Counted from the stretch's first letter, positions 1 to 9,843 are shown. The stretch is DNA of 64,000 bases from Streptomyces sp. NRRL B-3428 (GCA_000721375.1 JOGW01000014.1:1-64000); one strand, 5' to 3'. Made by a program: numbers and translations. The notes: a model not told the origin generated them from the letters alone.

Positions 1-316
1 GCGGGCGGACGGGGGCGGGGGCGGGGGTGGCGGCGCGGGCGGGCGTGGCGGCGCGGGCACGGACCGGGGGCGCGGGGTTGGTGGGGGCGCCAGTCGTCGG
101 GGCCGTCGGAGGCGCAGGGTTGGCGGGGCCGTCAGTCGTCGGGGCGGCCGGGGGGTTGGACCCGCTCTCCACCGACTCGGCCTGCTGCGGTACGGAGGCC
201 TGCCGCCCGGCCGACGGCTCCGTGCGGACACTCGGCACCGGCACCTGCACCGGCCCCGGCGTCCGGTCCCGTTCCGTCTGCGATCCGGGTGCGCGCCGGG
301 GTGGCTTGCTGGTCAC
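1..316 (-). CDS. Hypothetical Pro/Ala/Thr-rich protein, N-terminal part (runs off the left edge)
   Basis: I do not recognise this gene. A GTG at 316 is preceded by GAGGAG eight bases upstream and opens a frame of 105 codons with no stop to the window edge. Nearly every third base is G or C, as in real genes here. The visible protein starts MTSKPPRRAPGSQTERD and becomes a low-complexity stretch rich in Pro, Ala, Thr and Val, with repeated AAPTTDGPANPAPPTAPTTG-like motifs, so it is probably disordered. No signal peptide or membrane helix is visible in this part. It reads in the same direction as groEL1 but lies behind the groEL1 terminator, so it is probably its own unit. Function unknown. Confidence 0.72.
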   Translation of the reverse strand, partial: MTSKPPRRAPGSQTERDRTPGPVQVPVPSVRTEPSAGRQASVPQQAESVESGSNPPAAPTTDGPANPAPPTAPTTGAPTNPAPPVRARAATPARAATPAPAPVRP

Positions 317-594
317 TCGGTGCACTCCTCGTACGGGGGCCGATCCGATCCCCGGCCGATCAGGCAGTGGTGCGTGCCCGGGGAAATCGTTCCATCAGCC
401 GGAGATTGAAGAGCACGCCAGATCACGCGGCAAAGCCTCTCCCCGTACGAGTGACGCGCGGGCAGGATCCACCGCACGAGCCCCACGCCATGTGCGCAGG
501 TCAGCCGGGACCGCCGTGCCACCGCGCCCGGCGGAGCACTCGCCCGCCCCGATCGCCGCAGGTGACGGCCGGATGCCTTCGACCGGGTGTACGT

Positions 595-612
595 GAGGGT
601 GAACTCACCCTC
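595..612. promoter_or_regulatory. Palindrome, possible operator
   Basis: GAGGGTGA-AC-TCACCCTC is a perfect inverted repeat with 8-base arms and a 2-base centre. The arms are too close to fold as an RNA hairpin, so a dimeric protein-binding site is more likely. It lies about 280 bases upstream of the gene starting at 316, between that gene and the groEL1 terminator. The regulator is unknown. Confidence 0.35.
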
Positions 613-667
613 GCGGACGACGAGTTGACGCCAAGCGCTGACCCGACGACCCGACGACCCGACGCAA

Positions 668-701
668 AGGCCCGGCACCCCCCGAAGGGGGCACCGGGCC
701 T
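668..701 (-). terminator. groEL1 terminator hairpin
   Basis: Twenty bases past the groEL1 stop, 668-682 pairs with 687-701 (8 pairs, a 2-base mismatch, 5 pairs, 4-base loop). It is GC-rich with only a short T run on the minus strand (CCTTTGCG), which is common for Streptomyces terminators. Confidence 0.7.
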
Positions 702-721
702 CAGTGCTTACGCGGAGTGCG

Positions 722-2446
<1,725 letters not shown>

Positions 2447-2755
2447 TTACTTCTCGACGATCGCGAGCACGTCGCGAGCCGAGAGGACGAGGTACTCCTC
2501 GCCGTTGTACTTCACCTCGGTGCCGCCGTACTTGCTGTACAGCACGATGTCGCCGGTCTTCACGTCGAGCGGCAGACGCTCGCCGTTCTCGAAGCGGCCC
2601 GGGCCCACGGCGAGGACGACGCCCTCCTGGGGCTTCTCCTTCGCGGTGTCCGGGATGACCAGGCCAGAGGCCGTGGTCTGCTCGGCGTCGAGCGGCTGGA
2701 CCACAATGCGGTCCTCGAGCGGCTTGATGGCAACCTTGGAGCTGGTGGTCGTCAC
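2447..2755 (-). CDS. groES: 10 kDa co-chaperonin GroES
   Basis: GroES forms the heptameric lid of the GroEL chamber. The 102-residue protein ([20 protein letters not shown]...) has the family's N-terminal KPLEDR motif, a mobile-loop region around residues 20-35 and the [20 protein letters not shown] core near the C-terminus. A longer reading frame runs upstream to 3058, but it passes through the promoter and both CIRCE elements. The GTG at 2755 has GGAGGT seven bases upstream and gives the standard length, so I chose it. It is the first gene of the heat-shock operon with groEL1. Confidence 0.95.
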   Translation of the reverse strand: MTTTSSKVAIKPLEDRIVVQPLDAEQTTASGLVIPDTAKEKPQEGVVLAVGPGRFENGERLPLDVKTGDIVLYSKYGGTEVKYNGEEYLVLSARDVLAIVEK

Positions 2756-2854
2756 GATCCGACCTCCCCCTTCGGAGATCTCGGGGATGAATCTGTCTGA
2801 GGTGGCGACCAGGTGGATCCGTCGTCGCGGGTGCCGGACCTGCCCGTCGCTGTG

Positions 2855-2881
2855 TTGGCACTCTCCAGTGGTGAGTGCCAG
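2855..2881. promoter_or_regulatory. CIRCE element 1 (HrcA operator)
   Basis: TTGGCACTC, nine bases, then GAGTGCCAG. This matches the CIRCE layout TTAGCACTC-N9-GAGTGCTAA with a few substitutions. It lies at or just after the predicted groES start point, where bound HrcA repressor would block transcription. Confidence 0.85.
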
Positions 2882-2887
2882 GCCCGA

Positions 2888-2916
2888 GACTATGACCGGG
2901 ATTAGCACTCGGTCAA
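2888..2916 (-). promoter_or_regulatory. groESL promoter, vegetative sigma type
   Basis: On the minus strand TTGACC (2916-2911) is followed after 17 bases by ATAGTC (2893-2888); with CATAGT the spacing is 16. The -35 lies inside the spacer of CIRCE element 2, and CIRCE element 1 covers the expected start site, so repressor bound at either site should block polymerase. Confidence 0.75.
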
Positions 2917-2928
2917 GCGGAGTGCCAA
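2902..2928. promoter_or_regulatory. CIRCE element 2 (HrcA operator)
   Basis: TTAGCACTC, nine bases, then GAGTGCCAA: a near-perfect CIRCE element. It starts 47 bases from element 1 and overlaps the groES -35 box. Confidence 0.92.
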
Positions 2929-3056
2929 TTCGGGGGTCCGGTTTCGCTCTGGGCCCAGGAGCCGTCCCGTATCGCCGTGATCTCGGCGGCGGACCGAGTG
3001 GGTCTCGATCCGTCAACGCTCCGCCGGAGCCGCAGGTTCCGGGACACCGTACGGAC

Positions 3057-3500
3057 ATGCCTGCTCAGAACACACGCGGCGGCGGCTGCTTCGACGGTCT
3101 GTTCGCCCTGCTCGCGGCGGTGGCCGACATCGGGGTCCTCGCCGGCACAGGAGTCATGCTCGGGCTGCGCGGGTGGGCGCGGAGCTCGCGGGACGGGAAG
3201 CACACCTCCGGCGGACCCACCGGTCCGTCGATGGACTGGACGCCGGTCGTGTGGTTCGCGGTCGTGTGGGCGGTGATGGCGCTGACCGCGTACGCCTGCT
3301 GGACCAGCGGCCTGCGGATCACCGGCGGGACGCAGGCCGTCTTCGCGGTGCTCACCGGCATCCTGCTGTGCGTGGTTCTCGCCCACGAGTACGGCGAGAG
3401 CCACCCCGAGCCCTCGGCCCCCTCGCCGACCGCCCCGTACAACGGCACCTACGGCCAATGCCGAAGCGGCGGCGACTCCCACGAGTGCCCAGGGGGCTGA
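3057..3500 (+). CDS. Small membrane protein of unknown function
   Basis: The 147-residue protein begins [16 protein letters not shown]. It has three probable membrane helices (about residues 13-38, 62-83 and 91-113) and a short Ser/Pro-rich tail containing two cysteines ([16 protein letters not shown]). The open frame extends upstream through the groES region, but that part overlaps the CIRCE promoter, so I take the ATG at 3057. No strong ribosome binding site precedes it, so the exact start is uncertain. It is transcribed divergently from groES and converges on the L,D-transpeptidase gene. I do not recognise a named family. Confidence 0.7.
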   Translation: MPAQNTRGGGCFDGLFALLAAVADIGVLAGTGVMLGLRGWARSSRDGKHTSGGPTGPSMDWTPVVWFAVVWAVMALTAYACWTSGLRITGGTQAVFAVLTGILLCVVLAHEYGESHPEPSAPSPTAPYNGTYGQCRSGGDSHECPGG

Positions 3501-3542
3501 GGAAGTCACCGCCGCTTCACAGCGCACGCGCCAGAGGCGCGA

Positions 3543-4607
3543 CTACCAGTGGATGACCACCTTGTCGCCCGTCTTCACCTGCGTGTCGAAGAGCCACTTG
3601 ATGCCCTCGTAGTCACGGACGTTCACGCACCCGTACGAGCCGCCCGTGTAGCCGTTCTGGGCGAAGTTCTCGGAGTAGTGCACCGCCTGGCCGCCGTCGA
3701 AGAACATCGCGAACGGCATCGCCGAGTCGTAGATCGTCGAGACGTGGTCGCGGCTCTTCCAGTAGACGGAGAACACGCCCTCGCGGGTCTCGTAACCCTT
3801 GGCGCCGAAGCGGACGTCGAGCAGCTTGTGGACCTTGCCGTCGATCACCCAGGCCAGCTTGCTGGAGGTCTTGGAGATGCACAGCACACGGCCGGTCATG
3901 CAGCGGTCGTCGAGGTCGGCCTTGGAGGCGTCGACCGTCGGCAGCTCGACCGGCGGCTTGAGCTCGTCCTGCGTGGGCTGCTTGGTCTGGGACTTGAGCT
4001 TCTCCCAGGTGTCCTCGTAGACGGTGCCGGTGGCCTCCAGGCCGGCGGCCTGCTGGTACGCCTTGACCGCGGCCTCGGTGACATCGCCGTAGAAGCCGGT
4101 CGGCTTCTCCTTGAAGTGCCCCAGCTGCTTGAGGCGGGCCTGCAGTTCACGCACCTGGTCGCTGTTGTCACCCGGACCGAGGATCTGCTTCTTCGGGAAC
4201 AGCTCGTCCTTCGTCGGCGTCTTGGTCTGGGACGTCAGCTTCTCCCAGGTCGAGGCGAAGACGGTGCCGGTGACCTCGAGCTTCTGCGCCGCCTGGTACT
4301 CGGCCACGGCGCCCTCGGTCGCCGGGCCGTAGTTCCCGTTGGGCGCGACCTTGAAGTGGTCGACCTGGGCGAGCCGGGCCTGCAGCTCGCGCACCTGGTC
4401 GGAGTTGTCACCGGACTTGAGGACGACCTTGTCCTCGGCCTCGGTCTCCTCGGGACTCGGCTTCTCGGACGCGGGGGCCTCGGTGGTGGCAGCCACCTCG
4501 TTGGCGGCGGGTTCCGCCGCATCCCCGCCCTGGCTGCAGCCGGTCAAGAACATGGCCGCCGCGGACAGCACAGCAACCGCCGACATGCGTATTCGGTTCG
4601 AGCGCAC
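3543..4607 (-). CDS. L,D-transpeptidase lipoprotein with two peptidoglycan-binding domains
   Basis: This probable cell-wall enzyme would form 3-3 peptide cross-links in peptidoglycan. The 354-residue protein starts at GTG 4607 with a lipoprotein signal ending in the lipobox LTGC (Cys about 24). After an acidic Pro/Glu linker there are two adjacent PG-binding type 1 domains, each opening DNSDQVRELQARL and ending TWEKL(T/K)SQTK, evidently an internal duplication. The C-terminal YkuD domain has an HYSEN motif and GGSYGCVNVRD, whose Cys at about 327 is the expected nucleophile. It reads away from the SEDS gene at 4863. An alternative ATG at 4586 would shorten the basic N-region by seven residues. 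Confidence 0.9.
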   Translation of the reverse strand: MRSNRIRMSAVAVLSAAAMFLTGCSQGGDAAEPAANEVAATTEAPASEKPSPEETEAEDKVVLKSGDNSDQVRELQARLAQVDHFKVAPNGNYGPATEGAVAEYQAAQKLEVTGTVFASTWEKLTSQTKTPTKDELFPKKQILGPGDNSDQVRELQARLKQLGHFKEKPTGFYGDVTEAAVKAYQQAAGLEATGTVYEDTWEKLKSQTKQPTQDELKPPVELPTVDASKADLDDRCMTGRVLCISKTSSKLAWVIDGKVHKLLDVRFGAKGYETREGVFSVYWKSRDHVSTIYDSAMPFAMFFDGGQAVHYSENFAQNGYTGGSYGCVNVRDYEGIKWLFDTQVKTGDKVVIHW

Positions 4608-4862
4608 GAGTCCCCCTGCTATCAGATCAGCACCTACACCCCTTTAGAGACTCCAGAAGCAGGGAAATGTTGCACGTCACGCGATAACGGAAACGTCACA
4701 GCTATGCGGGTCATCCGACGGGCATCCCTGACAAGGGGTGTTCGCGCAACCTCCGCCCCCACGTGACGCGTCTCACCGACGGCAACCGCGACTCCCCCCA
4801 CCACGTCTTCCTCGCGGAGGAACCGGAACAACCGGCTCATTTCTACTGAAACGGATGGGTGG

Positions 4863-6314
4863 ATGGCGGCGGAGACTCCCTTCATCACGCAGGAACCCGC
4901 AGCCGGCCCACGACCCGCCCGGCCCCGGATCTCCTTCGGCTCACTGCTCGCCGCCGGCCATCGCCGTACCGAAGCGGTCCTGCTCCTGTTCACCGTCGCC
5001 ATCTGCACCTTCGGACAGGCCGAGGTGGGGCTCGCCGCCCATGGTCGGCTGCCGGGCGATCTGGCCCAGTTCGCGCTGAGCCTCGCGCTGCTGTCGTTCG
5101 CGGCCCATCTCGCCGTACGCAAGTTCGCGCCCTACGCCGACCCGCTGATCCTGCCGATCGCGATGCTGATCACCGGGCTCGGACTCGTTCTGCTGCACCG
5201 GCTCGACCCCGCGTACGCGAAGAGATACGGCTCCGACCCGACCGCCGGCGGACAGCTGATGTGGTCCGTGATCGGGGTCGCGATCTGCATCGGGATGCTG
5301 GTGGTGCTGCGCGATCACCGCAGACTGCAGCGGTACATCTACGTGACGATGGCCGTCGCGCTCGTCCTGTTGATGGCGCCCGCCTTCTTCCCCGGCGACA
5401 CCTACGGCGCCAAGCGGTGGATCTACCTGGGCGGACTCTCGTTCCAGCCGGGCGAGTTCGTGAAGATCATGATCGCGGTGTTCTTCGCCGGCTATCTCAC
5501 GGTCAACCGCAACGCCCTCGCCCTGACCGGCCGCAAGATGCTCGGGATGCGGCTGCCGCCCGGACGGCAGTTCGGGCCGATCCTCGCGGTGTGGGCGATG
5601 AGCCTGATGGTGCTGATCTTCGAGCGTGATCTGGGCACCTCGCTGATCTTCTTCGGCATGTTCGTCGTGATGCTCTACGCGGCCACGCAGCGCACCAGTT
5701 GGATCGTCAGCGGTCTCCTGATGGCCTCGGTCGGCGCCTTCGTCGTCGGCTCGCTCGAACCCCATGTGCACGGCCGCGTCCAGGCCTGGCTCGACCCCTT
5801 CGCCGTGTACACGAAGGACGCCGGCGGCTCCGACCAGCTGGCCCAGGCACTGTTCAGCTTCGGCAGCGGCGGGCTCACCGGGACCGGGCTCGGGCAGGGG
5901 CACCCCGAACTGATCGCGTTCGCCGGGCGCAGCGACTTCATCCTCACCACGGTCGGCGAAGAGCTCGGCCTCGCCGGGCTGATCGCCGTCATCCTCCTGT
6001 ACGCCCTGCTCGTCCAGCGCGGGATGCGCACCGCCCTGCTCGCCCGCGACCCCTTCGGCAAACTGCTCGCGGCGGGACTCTCCGCGGCGCTGATGCTGCA
6101 GGTGTTCGTGGTCGCGGGCGGAGTCACCGGGCTCATCCCGCTGACCGGCAAGGCGCTGCCGTTCCTCGCGAAGGGCGGCTCGTCACTCGTGGCGAACTGG
6201 GTGATGATCGCGATCCTCCTGAGGATCAGCGACAGCGCGGGACGGCACCGGGCGGCGGCGGTCGACGACCCCGAGGAAGACGCGGCGGAAGCAGGCGCCC
6301 CCGCTCAGAGGTAG
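4863..6314 (+). CDS. SEDS-family peptidoglycan polymerase (FtsW/RodA/SpoVE type)
   Basis: SEDS proteins polymerise lipid II into glycan strands together with a class B PBP. The 483-residue protein is full length, with 10-12 hydrophobic segments and the family's hallmarks: GAKRWIYLGGLSFQPGEFVKI in the middle, FERDLGTSLIFFG, GxGLGQGHPELI, SDFILTTVGEELG and a C-terminal LPFLAKGGSSLVANW. It ends in an acidic, Ala-rich cytoplasmic tail. No PBP gene is adjacent, so it is not the standard ftsW or rodA locus, and which SEDS paralogue it is cannot be told. Its last ten bases overlap the convergent deacetylase gene. Confidence 0.93.
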   Translation: MAAETPFITQEPAAGPRPARPRISFGSLLAAGHRRTEAVLLLFTVAICTFGQAEVGLAAHGRLPGDLAQFALSLALLSFAAHLAVRKFAPYADPLILPIAMLITGLGLVLLHRLDPAYAKRYGSDPTAGGQLMWSVIGVAICIGMLVVLRDHRRLQRYIYVTMAVALVLLMAPAFFPGDTYGAKRWIYLGGLSFQPGEFVKIMIAVFFAGYLTVNRNALALTGRKMLGMRLPPGRQFGPILAVWAMSLMVLIFERDLGTSLIFFGMFVVMLYAATQRTSWIVSGLLMASVGAFVVGSLEPHVHGRVQAWLDPFAVYTKDAGGSDQLAQALFSFGSGGLTGTGLGQGHPELIAFAGRSDFILTTVGEELGLAGLIAVILLYALLVQRGMRTALLARDPFGKLLAAGLSAALMLQVFVVAGGVTGLIPLTGKALPFLAKGGSSLVANWVMIAILLRISDSAGRHRAAAVDDPEEDAAEAGAPAQR

Positions 6315-7138
6315 TCCTCGAGCCGCGCCACCGTGAACCCCTGCTTCTGGATGCTGCGCAGCATCCGCGTGGTCATCTCGGTCAGGGACGCCCCGTGCAG
6401 CTCGTCCGGGCCACGGAAGTGGGCCAGGATCACATCGCCGGGACGCAGTCGCCCGCCCTCGGCGTACCGCAGGTCGTTGATCTGCATCGACGCCCGCCAC
6501 AGCACCACCGCCGAGATCCCGCAGTCGGCCGCGGCCCGCAGGGTGTCGGTGTTGTACTCGCCGTACGGCGGACGGAAGAGCCGCGGCCGCTGGCCGAAGC
6601 GCTCCTTGAGCTTGTCCTGCTGCCCGCAGATCTCCCAGCGCTGGCCCTCGTAGGGAAGTCCGGGCAGATACGGGTGGTCGAGGGTGTGGTTCTGGATCGT
6701 GGCGCCCACCGAGGCCAGCTCGCCGAAGTGGGCGTAACCCGGTCCGGCCACGCTGTCCGTGAGGAACATCGAGACCGGCAGACGCAGTTCCTTGACCATC
6801 CGCACGAAGCGCGGATCGCGCTCGGCGCCGTCGTCGAAGGTCAGGAAAACAACCTTGTCCTTGGTCGGTACGCGGTCGAGCACGGCCGGAAGTCCGGGGC
6901 CCGCTCCCTTCGGTACGACACGGGGCGGCGGTTTCGGTGCGGGCGCGAGCGGCTTCGCCAGCCCCCAGCGGCGGGCGGTGGCGACGCTGACGCGGCGCTG
7001 CTCGACCTTCTGGGCGGCCTTGCGGCCGAGCCGTTCGATCGGGTCCACGGACTGGGCGCAGCCGGTCAGTCCGGTCAGCGAAAGAGCGAGCGCACCGGCC
7101 GCGAGCGTTCCGGCAAGCAGCCGGTGCGCGGCCCTCAC
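6305..7138 (-). CDS. Polysaccharide deacetylase lipoprotein (NodB domain)
   Basis: This is a probable extracytoplasmic deacetylase of a GlcNAc-type polymer. The 277-residue protein has a lipoprotein signal with LTGC (Cys 27), a Pro-rich linker and a NodB domain containing TFDDG (Asp 102-103), the metal motif NHTLDHPYLPG and FRPPYGEYN. It ends HFRGPDELHGASLTEMTTRML...ARLEDYL, the same ending as the next gene, of which it is a clear paralogue. Its GTG start overlaps the TGA of that gene as GTGA, so the two should be translationally coupled. Substrate is not evident; peptidoglycan or an envelope glycan fits the neighbouring SEDS and L,D-transpeptidase genes. Confidence 0.9.
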   Translation of the reverse strand: MRAAHRLLAGTLAAGALALSLTGLTGCAQSVDPIERLGRKAAQKVEQRRVSVATARRWGLAKPLAPAPKPPPRVVPKGAGPGLPAVLDRVPTKDKVVFLTFDDGAERDPRFVRMVKELRLPVSMFLTDSVAGPGYAHFGELASVGATIQNHTLDHPYLPGLPYEGQRWEICGQQDKLKERFGQRPRLFRPPYGEYNTDTLRAAADCGISAVVLWRASMQINDLRYAEGGRLRPGDVILAHFRGPDELHGASLTEMTTRMLRSIQKQGFTVARLEDYL

Positions 7139-8028
7139 AGGTAGTCCTCCAGGCGGGCCACCGCGTACCCCTTGTCGGTGACCGTCTTCATGAACTTGCG
7201 GATCATGTCGGGCATCGTGCCCTTCCAGTCCTCCTTGCCGCGGAAGTGCGTGAGGATGATGTCACCCGGGTGGATGTCGCGGTCCCACTCGCGGTAGTCC
7301 ATCCGGTCCACGAAGACCTCGGCGTTCCACAGCGGCACGGCCTTGATGCCGCAGGCCTTGGCGGCGCGCAGGGTGTCGCGGTTGTAGTTGCCGTACGGCG
7401 GGCGGAAGAGCTCGGGCCGCTTGCCGTACTGCTCCTCAATCACGTCCTGCATGCCGCAGATCTCGCGCTTCTGCTGCGCGTAGGTCAGGCCGGGCAGGTA
7501 GCGGTGGTTGAGCGTGTGGTTGTTGAGGACGACGCCGCGGTTCTGCATCTGCTTGAAGTAGCCGTAGTCCTCCTTGACCAGGTAGTCGCTGAGGAAGGCG
7601 GTGTACGGGATCTTCAGATCGCTCATCATCTTGAGGAACTGAGGATCCTTCTCGGCCCCGTCGTCGATCGTCAGGAAGACGACCTTGTCCTTGGTCGGGA
7701 TCGTGGTGAAGACCTGCGGCAGATCCTTCTGGCCGGAGACCTCGAAACCCTTGCGGGTGGTGGGATGCGCCTTCTTCAACGGCGCCTCGGGCGCCGTGAG
7801 CGGCATCTTCGTCAGACCCCAGCGCTTGACCGCCGCGACCTTCGCGGCGTGCACGGCGGCGCGCTGCTTGGCGAGTGCGGCGGCCTGCTGGCCGGGGGCG
7901 GGCTTGACGGGCTCGTTCTTGCCGCCGCCCGAGCAGGCGGTGGCGACGAGGGCGGTGGTGGCGATCAGGGCCACTCCGGACACGGCGATACGCAACCGTT
8001 TTTTGTCGTTTTGTCTTACTAGTTGCAT
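7135..8028 (-). CDS. Polysaccharide deacetylase lipoprotein (NodB domain), upstream paralogue
   Basis: This is the first gene of a two-gene deacetylase operon. I take the ATG at 8028 (MQLVRQNDKKRLRIAVSG), which gives 297 residues and a proper lipoprotein signal ending TACSG (Cys 32); the longer frame upstream has no signal sequence. The NodB domain has TIDDG (Asp 122-123), NHTLNHRYLPG and FRPPYGNYN, so the catalytic set is complete. Compared with the downstream paralogue, Ile replaces Phe in the first motif and the two cores are alike but not identical. It is divergent from the methyltransferase gene at 8140, and the intervening 111 bases should hold both promoters. Confidence 0.9.
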   Translation of the reverse strand: MQLVRQNDKKRLRIAVSGVALIATTALVATACSGGGKNEPVKPAPGQQAAALAKQRAAVHAAKVAAVKRWGLTKMPLTAPEAPLKKAHPTTRKGFEVSGQKDLPQVFTTIPTKDKVVFLTIDDGAEKDPQFLKMMSDLKIPYTAFLSDYLVKEDYGYFKQMQNRGVVLNNHTLNHRYLPGLTYAQQKREICGMQDVIEEQYGKRPELFRPPYGNYNRDTLRAAKACGIKAVPLWNAEVFVDRMDYREWDRDIHPGDIILTHFRGKEDWKGTMPDMIRKFMKTVTDKGYAVARLEDYL

Positions 8029-8139
8029 GGGGCCGGATCCTGTCAGCGCCGAAGGCGTGGGCCCGGCCGACAGCGCCGCCGACGGCCGCACGATCCACCG
8101 AGTGGCCGAGCCTGCGGGCCGGTGGCGGACAATGGTCCG

Positions 8140-9327
8140 GTGAACGACCCCGCCGCTTTCGGTGCCCTGCTGACCGACGAGGGCCGCGCCCTCCTGGCCG
8201 AGCTCAGCGACCACGACCCGGCCGACGAGCTCGCGCTCGCCACCCGCCTGCGCCGCAGCCACTCCCCCGAGCTGGTCTCGGCCGCACTCGCCCAGGCCCG
8301 GCTTCGCCAGCGCGCGGCGGCGAAGTTCGGGACGGACGCGGCGCTGATGTTCTTCACGCCCAACGGCGTCGAGCAGGCGACTCGTACGAGCGTGGCGGCG
8401 TACCGCGCAAGGGAGTTCAAGAAGCTCGGAGTGCGTTCGCTCGCCGACCTCTGCTGCGGCATCGGCGGCGACGCGATCGCGCTGGCCCGCGAGGGCATCG
8501 CGGTGCTCGCGGTCGACCGCGACCCGCTGACCTGCGAGGTAGCCCGCGCGAACGCCGAGGCGCTCGGCCTCGCCGATCTCATCGAGGTACGCGAGGCGGA
8601 TGTCACGGACGTCGATACGGCACCGTACGACGCCGTTTTCGTCGACCCGGCCCGCAGGGGCGGCCGCGGCCGGATCTTCGACCCCGAGGCCTACTCACCG
8701 CCGCTGTCCTGGGCGATCGAGGCCGCCCGCAAGGCCCCGCTCGCCGCGCTGAAGATCGCGCCGGGTATTCCGCACGAGGCCATCCCCGACGACGTGTTCG
8801 CACAGTGGATCTCGGACTCGGGCGAGGTGAAGGAGGCGGTGCTCTGGTTCGGCACGCGTCCCGGCTCGTTCGGCGCGACGCTGCTGCCGGCCGCCGACTC
8901 GCTGTGGAGCGTGCGGGCGACGATGCTCCCCGATCCCGCGCCGCGGCCCGTCGGACGTTTCCTGTACGAGCCGGACGGCGCCGTGATCCGCGCGCATCTG
9001 GTCGCCGAGGTGGCGAAGGAGGTGGGCGGCGGGCTGATCGACGAGATGATCGCGTACGTCACCTCGGACGAGCTGCACGAGACGCCGTACGCCACCTCGT
9101 ACGAGATCACGGACCGACTCCCGTTCAACGTGAAGAAGTTGAAGGCCCTGCTCCGTGAGCGCGAGGTCGGGATCCTGACCGTGAAGAAGCGCGGCTCCGG
9201 GGTCGAGCCCGAGGAGCTGCGCAAGAAGATGAAGCTGCAGGGGCGGAACTCGGCGACCGTGTTCCTGACGAAGGTGGCGGGGGCGCCGACGATGCTCGTC
9301 GGCCACCCCGCCGCACCAAAGGTCTAG
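8140..9327 (+). CDS. Class I SAM-dependent methyltransferase with THUMP-like C-terminal domain
   Basis: The 395-residue protein carries the AdoMet-binding sequence LADLCCGIGGDAIALA (about residues 104-119), then VDRDPLTCEVARANAE and FVDPARRGGRGR, the usual order of a Rossmann methyltransferase. The last 100 residues (EITDRLPFNVKKLKALLREREVG...VKKRG) match the THUMP-like domain found in actinobacterial proteins of this type. That suggests an RNA substrate, but the target is unknown. The start is GTG 8140: GACAAT lies six bases upstream, the spacing of a -10 box for a leaderless mRNA, and there is no ribosome binding site. Confidence 0.85.
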   Translation: MNDPAAFGALLTDEGRALLAELSDHDPADELALATRLRRSHSPELVSAALAQARLRQRAAAKFGTDAALMFFTPNGVEQATRTSVAAYRAREFKKLGVRSLADLCCGIGGDAIALAREGIAVLAVDRDPLTCEVARANAEALGLADLIEVREADVTDVDTAPYDAVFVDPARRGGRGRIFDPEAYSPPLSWAIEAARKAPLAALKIAPGIPHEAIPDDVFAQWISDSGEVKEAVLWFGTRPGSFGATLLPAADSLWSVRATMLPDPAPRPVGRFLYEPDGAVIRAHLVAEVAKEVGGGLIDEMIAYVTSDELHETPYATSYEITDRLPFNVKKLKALLREREVGILTVKKRGSGVEPEELRKKMKLQGRNSATVFLTKVAGAPTMLVGHPAAPKV

Positions 9328-9347
9328 CCCTCGGCTCAGCCCTCGAC

Positions 9348-9701
9348 TCAGCCCTCGGCGAGCTCGCGCAGCTCGCAGGTGATGGTCCACTGCTCCTCGT
9401 GGACCTTGAGGAAGCGCTTGGTCCACTCGAGGGCCTCGGCCTCGTCCTTGGTCTGGAAGACCGCGTACCCGCCGATGACCTCCTTGGTCTCGGTGAACGG
9501 GCCGTCGGTGACGGACAGTTCACCACCGCTGTAGAGGACGCGCTTGGCCTCGGAGGTGGGGTGCAGACCGGCGGTGTCGAGCAGCACGCCCGCCTTGGTC
9601 ATCTCCTCCATGAGCACGCCCATACGCTGCATGAGCTCTTCGCTCGGGCCACCGGGGTTGTTGTTCTCGTCGACACGGATCAGCGAGATGTAGCGCGGCA
9701 T
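9348..9701 (-). CDS. YCII-related domain protein (DGPF family)
   Basis: The 117-residue protein begins MPRYISLIRVDENN and contains the family core GELSVTDGPFTETKEVIGGYAVFQ, followed by a helix (DEAEALEWTKRFLKVHEEQW). Proteins with this ferredoxin-like fold are often encoded beside ECF sigma factors; none is nearby, so its role is open. The ATG at 9701 has GAGGAG seven bases upstream. A longer open frame to 10127 is antisense to tsaD and is not used. Confidence 0.85.
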   Translation of the reverse strand: MPRYISLIRVDENNNPGGPSEELMQRMGVLMEEMTKAGVLLDTAGLHPTSEAKRVLYSGGELSVTDGPFTETKEVIGGYAVFQTKDEAEALEWTKRFLKVHEEQWTITCELRELAEG

Positions 9702-9780
9702 GGTGACTCCTCGGTTGTGGTGGCGGGGGCTGTTTCCCTGCCTCTCACCCTTGTGTCGAACGGGCACGACAGGAATCGAC

Positions 9781-9822
9781 ACGTGCGGGCAGAAAACTTC
9801 GAAAAGTTTTCTGCCCGCACGT
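9781..9822 (-). terminator. Very strong terminator hairpin after tsaD
   Basis: A perfect 19-base stem (9781-9799 with 9804-9822) and the tetraloop CGAA lie 21 bases past the tsaD stop. It contains an AT-rich AGAAAACTT segment unusual for this GC-rich genome. The run GTTTTC follows it on the plus strand, but no rightward gene ends here, so it most likely ends the tsaB-rimI-tsaD transcript or insulates the YCII gene. Confidence 0.7.
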
Positions 9823-9843
9823 TTTCGCAGGTCAGGCGATGCC

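Larger units (their letters stand above)
317..721. other. Non-coding spacer between groEL1 and the left-edge gene
   Basis: This 405-base stretch has no convincing gene on either strand; the open frames in it lack ribosome binding sites or are antisense to groEL1. It holds the groEL1 terminator hairpin (668-701), three tandem copies of the octamer GACCCGAC (about 640-663) and an 18-base palindrome (595-612). It should also contain the promoter of the leftward gene starting at 316. Confidence 0.6.

Noticed and set aside
27..596. Open frame of 189 codons on the plus strand at the left edge
   Set aside because: It is antisense to the frame starting at GTG 316 on the minus strand, which has a ribosome binding site and better codon bias, and it has no ribosome binding site of its own.
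2756..3058. N-terminal extension of groES by about 100 residues
   Set aside because: It would cross the promoter and both CIRCE operators; the GTG at 2755 has a strong ribosome binding site and gives the standard length.
4608..4862. Possible cyclic-di-AMP riboswitch upstream of the L,D-transpeptidase lipoprotein
   Set aside because: Cell-wall genes often carry one, but I could not find the conserved core of that riboswitch here.
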